The notes under the pieces are model-generated. The model had not been told where the DNA came from. It made no database searches and worked only from the letters and a program-made list of their open reading frames with translations. From contig JAHDVF020000988.1 in assembly GCA_022606425.2 (NCBI GenBank), positions 248,001 through 312,000 of the forward strand: a stretch of DNA of 64,000 nt. The letters run 5' to 3'. Each line of letters starts with the position of its first letter. The first letter of the stretch is position 1. Position numbers and translations under genes: made by a program. This DNA is from Lepidostoma basale. Taxonomy: Eukaryota; Arthropoda; Insecta; Trichoptera; Lepidostomatidae. Shown here piece after piece: positions 61,521 to 64,000 of this stretch.

Positions 61521-61624
61521 TAATATGTTTAGATATTTAATAAATAACTTTTTATTGTACAACTTAAGATGAACTTTCACTATGTACTAGATTTCAAAGT
61601 GGACATTTAAAAAAAATGTAGTAG

Positions 61625-61745
61625 TTATACTTAGGAAATAGAAAAACTTTGCTTAATCCACTATTTAAATAGTGGATTAAACAAAGTTTTTCAATTTCCT
61701 AAGTATAATACTATGGAATTCCACAGTGTTAATGCCTTAGCGTTC
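61625..61745. mobile_element. Arms-only foldback hairpin in the YJU2 intron
   Basis: TTATACTTAGGAAATAGAAA, AACTTTGCTTAATCCACTAT and its inverted repeat TTAAATAGTGGATTAAACAA, AGTTTTTCAATTTCCTAAGT form a nearly perfect 40-bp arm hairpin with almost no loop. It is followed by GGAATTCCACAGTGTTAATG. It consists of the two ends of the foldback family at 32515-33010 with the middle deleted. Confidence 0.75.
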
Positions 61746-61929
61746 AATAAATTTAATAGTTTATGATAAGATAATAAAAACATATGAAGACACTTAAAAA
61801 AATCTATCTATCTCTATCCCTGTTACGTCAATCCATTGAGCTATTTAGCTCTGTGAATGAACATCATAATTTGTAAATAAATAATAAGTTTCAATATTTT
61901 TTTTTGAAGGCAAATGAGACACAGGTACT
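61746..61929. other. Intron or intergenic DNA
   Basis: Nothing recognised. Confidence 0.4.
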
Positions 61930-62045
61930 ACTGTGATCAAAAAGTAAGGTGAATTAGGATTTTAATAACTTTTAAAATCTTTATTTATTCTTCTAAATAT
62001 ATTTCATCGCCTTCAAAGTACACTCCTTCCGATACAATCCACTTA
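61930..62045 (-). pseudogene. Mariner transposase C-terminus and 3' terminal repeat, minus
   Basis: Minus strand reads KWIVSEGVYFEGDEIYLEE then stop, the closing residues of a mariner transposase. The terminal repeat follows, as TACTGTGATCAAAAAGTAAG on the plus strand at 61929-61948. The element is cut at 62045 by the next mariner; the rest of its transposase is not found on the other side. Confidence 0.65.
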
Positions 62046-62770
62046 CGAGATCTGTTCAAAAAGTATCCGACCAAATTTTTTATTAGCAAAACAAATAACG
62101 CTTTGAGGGCAAAGCTTAGATGACCGTTTGTAGGTATACCTAGTGCGTATGCTCAATTTTTTTCACGACCACAGCGCTTCAGTCGCTGTCACGCCGTTGA
62201 AGTTGTTATTGTTGTCGGATTTTAGTTTTAACGGAAAAAGTTGAACAACGTTATTGGATCAATTTTTTTTAAAGCTTTGGGATTCTCAAGTGGAAACTAT
62301 CCGTAAAATTAAAAAAGAGTTTGGGGACGAAGCAATGGGCACCACACAGATAAAGGAGTGGTATAACCGCTCCAAAGATGGCCGCTCATCAGTGGAGAGT
62401 GAAGCACGATCCGATAGGCCCTCAACATCCAAAAATGATGTTGTCATTGATCAAGTAAGGACCCTGGTGATGCAGGATCGTGGAATAACGATCAGAGAAC
62501 TTGCTGATGAAGTGAGCATTAGTGTTAGATCCATTTATTCCATTTTAACTGAAGATTTGGCCTTCAGAAGGGTCTCAGCAAAATTTTTGCCAAAGTTGCA
62601 GACAATTGAGCAGAAGCAACTTCGTGTGGAGATCGCACAGGACATGCTGGAGACTGTGATCAATGATCCCAATCGCTCCCTGTGATTTCTGGCTTTTTCC
62701 CCAGCTGAAAATTCCTTTTAAAGGGACCAGATTTCAGACCAGGGAAGACATCACGAACATTAATAAATAA
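62046..62770 (+). pseudogene. Mariner element, transposase internally deleted
   Basis: The left terminal repeat starts at about 62046 (ACGAGATCTGTTCAAAAAGT, ATCCGACC), next to a TA. The coding region begins near 62231, where the expected ATG reads ACG, and a frameshift lies in the T8 run at 62262-62270. The open part (to 62685) reads DSQVETIRKIKKEFGDEAMG, TTQIKEWYNRSKDGRSSVES, the helix-turn-helix TIRELADEVSISVRSIYSIL, RRVSAKFLPKLQTIEQKQLR and VINDPN. At about 62672 it jumps, in another frame, to PCDFWLFPQLKIPFKGTRFQ and TREDITNINK, stop. The segment with the first two catalytic aspartates is missing; only the third remains. No right terminal repeat was seen; LINE-J begins there. Confidence 0.85.
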
Positions 62771-62774
62771 ATAT

Positions 62775-63290
62775 GCTAACTTTTAAAGCGCCGTGATGTA
62801 AACACCTCAAGGGCGCATTAAGACGTGTTTTAAATCTAAAAATCTAAATGTGAACGCTGCATCTGATTTTCGCGATCGGTTAGAAAGTATAGTAGAACAA
62901 AATATAGATGTTTAAATTGGGTATGAAATATGAAAAATATGGGTTTTCAGTTTAGATCTGAAATCTGTCGGATCATTTATGCATCTGAGGTGTGAAGGGA
63001 GATTGTTCCAAGCTGATGGACCGGCTACCGCGAACGCTCGATCCCCGAAATTTGTACTGAGGCAACACTTCGGCTCAACTAATCTTCCTATTGCCGAAGA
63101 GTTCGCCGAGCGAAGTGTGGATTTCCTTGTATTTAGGCTGTCCGTTATACAGAGTTCAGATATATAACTTGGTGCCATTCCATGTAGAGTTTGTACTGGA
63201 TTCTTTCTGGACTTTTAAGCCAGTGAAGTTCTTTGAGATGTTGTGTTATATGGGACTTTTTTGGAATGCCTTTAATGAGTCTTGCTGAAT
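62775..63290 (-). mobile_element. LINE-J C-terminus and 3' UTR, minus
   Basis: Minus frame (63178-62912) reads SELCITDSLNTRKSTLRSAN, STNFGDRAFAVAGPSAWNNL and PSHLRCINDPTDFRSKLKTH then IFHISYPI, stop. This is the extreme C-terminus of a CR1/L2-like polymerase; the 5' side to 63290 reads the upstream LxWLPVxxRIxFK-like region in shifted frames. The 3' UTR has AAAGCGCCGTGATGTAAACA and CTCAAGGGCGCATTAAGACG, and ends at ATAAATAAATATG against the mariner. Confidence 0.8.
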
Positions 63291-63952
63291 ATTAAAAATA
63301 ATTTTATATATTTTAACACCTAACGAGGACATTACAAGATGTTGAGTGGACAATGAAAGTGCAATGACGTAATAAAAAGATTTGATTTATGGAATTATTA
63401 TCTGGAATTTTACATCATAGTTCAAGTATTATAATATACCATGTATTGTAACTTCCACAAAAAAATTGAGAATTTCAACTACAATTTACCATGTTACGAT
63501 TAGATAAACTGAATTGAGTTGAGAGTTATGTTTGCTTTGGAGTTCTGCCAATTGTATAAATTCCCTCTTAATAAACAGTTTAATTAAAATTCTGTTCCCA
63601 ACGAACAAGCAGGATCTATAAAGATATCAAATACAGTGGAACTCGGTTATTACAAGGAAGATGGGACCGACTGAATTTGCTCTTTATAAGCATTATTCGT
63701 TATATCAGAGAATAGGGATTTTTTTAAATGCTTACAAATATACCCATCACATGAAGACATGAAGTATCTGGAGCAGTCACATAACACAAAAAGTTGCAAT
63801 TTAAATAAAAATACACAGTTAGAGAGAAGTAGCTCGTTATAAAAGGGAATAAATAGTATGGAGAAAATCATAAACTAAAATGTCAATGAATGTTTCCTCG
63901 TTACATCCGAGATCTTGCTATTTCTGTGATCGAAATAACTGTATTTATTATA
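63291..63952. other. Unassigned AT-rich DNA
   Basis: 63395-63445 has TTATGGAATTATTATCTGGA, TTTTACATCATAGTTCAAGT, a scrap resembling the hairpin-family tail. No gene. Confidence 0.45.
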
Positions 63953-63954
63953 TT

Positions 63955-64000
63955 GTAACTAACTAACTAACCATGACGCCGTCTCTCCGAAGGGGTAGGC
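63955..64000 (-). mobile_element. LINE-A 3' end, minus, runs off the window
   Basis: GTAACTAACTAACTAACCAT, GACGCCGTCTCTCCGAAGGG and GTAGGC: the reversed tail and start of the 3' UTR. Confidence 0.8.

Noticed and set aside
60981..61523. 180-codon plus-strand open frame
   Set aside because: It is the reverse of the YJU2-like exon. The minus strand has the splice site, acidic tail and family match.

Overview
This is AT-rich (about two thirds A+T) nuclear DNA of an animal, most likely an insect and probably a lepidopteran. The pointers are many 5'-truncated LINEs of RTE type with a (TTAG)n tail, tRNA-derived SINEs, mariner and Harbinger remnants, and one intron-bearing host exon. The species call is inference. 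There are no bacterial-style operons, rRNA genes or true tRNA genes. Almost everything recognisable is a dead transposable element, so the window reads as intergenic or intronic sequence. The one convincing host gene piece is the last coding exon of a YJU2/CCDC94-like splicing factor on the minus strand (60977-61502).

LINE names used below. LINE-A: RTE-like, C-terminus with RWFGHMERM and MNVEEAREVCQDR, tail of TTAG repeats; about 20 pieces. LINE-B: EAFEMW..RDHITNE, RRARWI. LINE-C: GKRKRG..RRTLQDE. LINE-D: KRDWYGHVQRMD, RPRGRPPKR, GAA-rich tail; the copy at 59213-60108 keeps part of the reverse transcriptase and a target-site duplication. LINE-E: LKWQWAGH, RSVGRP. LINE-F: GLFVPDRFLRQRQ, TTTGA tail. 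LINE-G: RDWNRLPNNI, 3' end with a GCGCCCTTGA motif. LINE-H: GRRRISW. LINE-J: AVAGPSAWNNLP. LINE-I is a catch-all for other RTE-like C-termini. SINE1 is tRNA-derived with clear A and B boxes; SINE2 is a second tRNA-related family. Layout: 1-15000 LINE pieces, a 25-bp minisatellite and nested LINE-G in LINE-F; 15000-33000 hairpin elements mixed with LINE and SINE debris; 33000-40000 the densest cluster of palindromes; 41000-43400 a tandem repeat, a GC-rich block, a deleted Harbinger transposon and a LINE-F inside a hairpin element; 43700-54000 SINEs and a three-copy tandem array; 54000-60700 LINE pieces, including an inversion; 60900-63300 the host exon, two mariners and LINE-J.

The most interesting signal is a motif shared by at least ten otherwise unlike short repeat families: C(T/C)GANGA, one extra base, a perfect hairpin whose sequence differs in each family, then GAAAC, two bases, and GTC or GTT. 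This is the core of a minimal type I hammerhead ribozyme, of the sort known from Penelope-like elements and animal retrozymes. The stem-II sequences differ between families but remain paired, which argues for RNA selection rather than chance. Many copies lie in head-to-head palindromic pairs, and one 133-bp unit is repeated three times in tandem. No Penelope reverse transcriptase was found. All ribozyme calls rest on primary sequence and hand-folded stems only.
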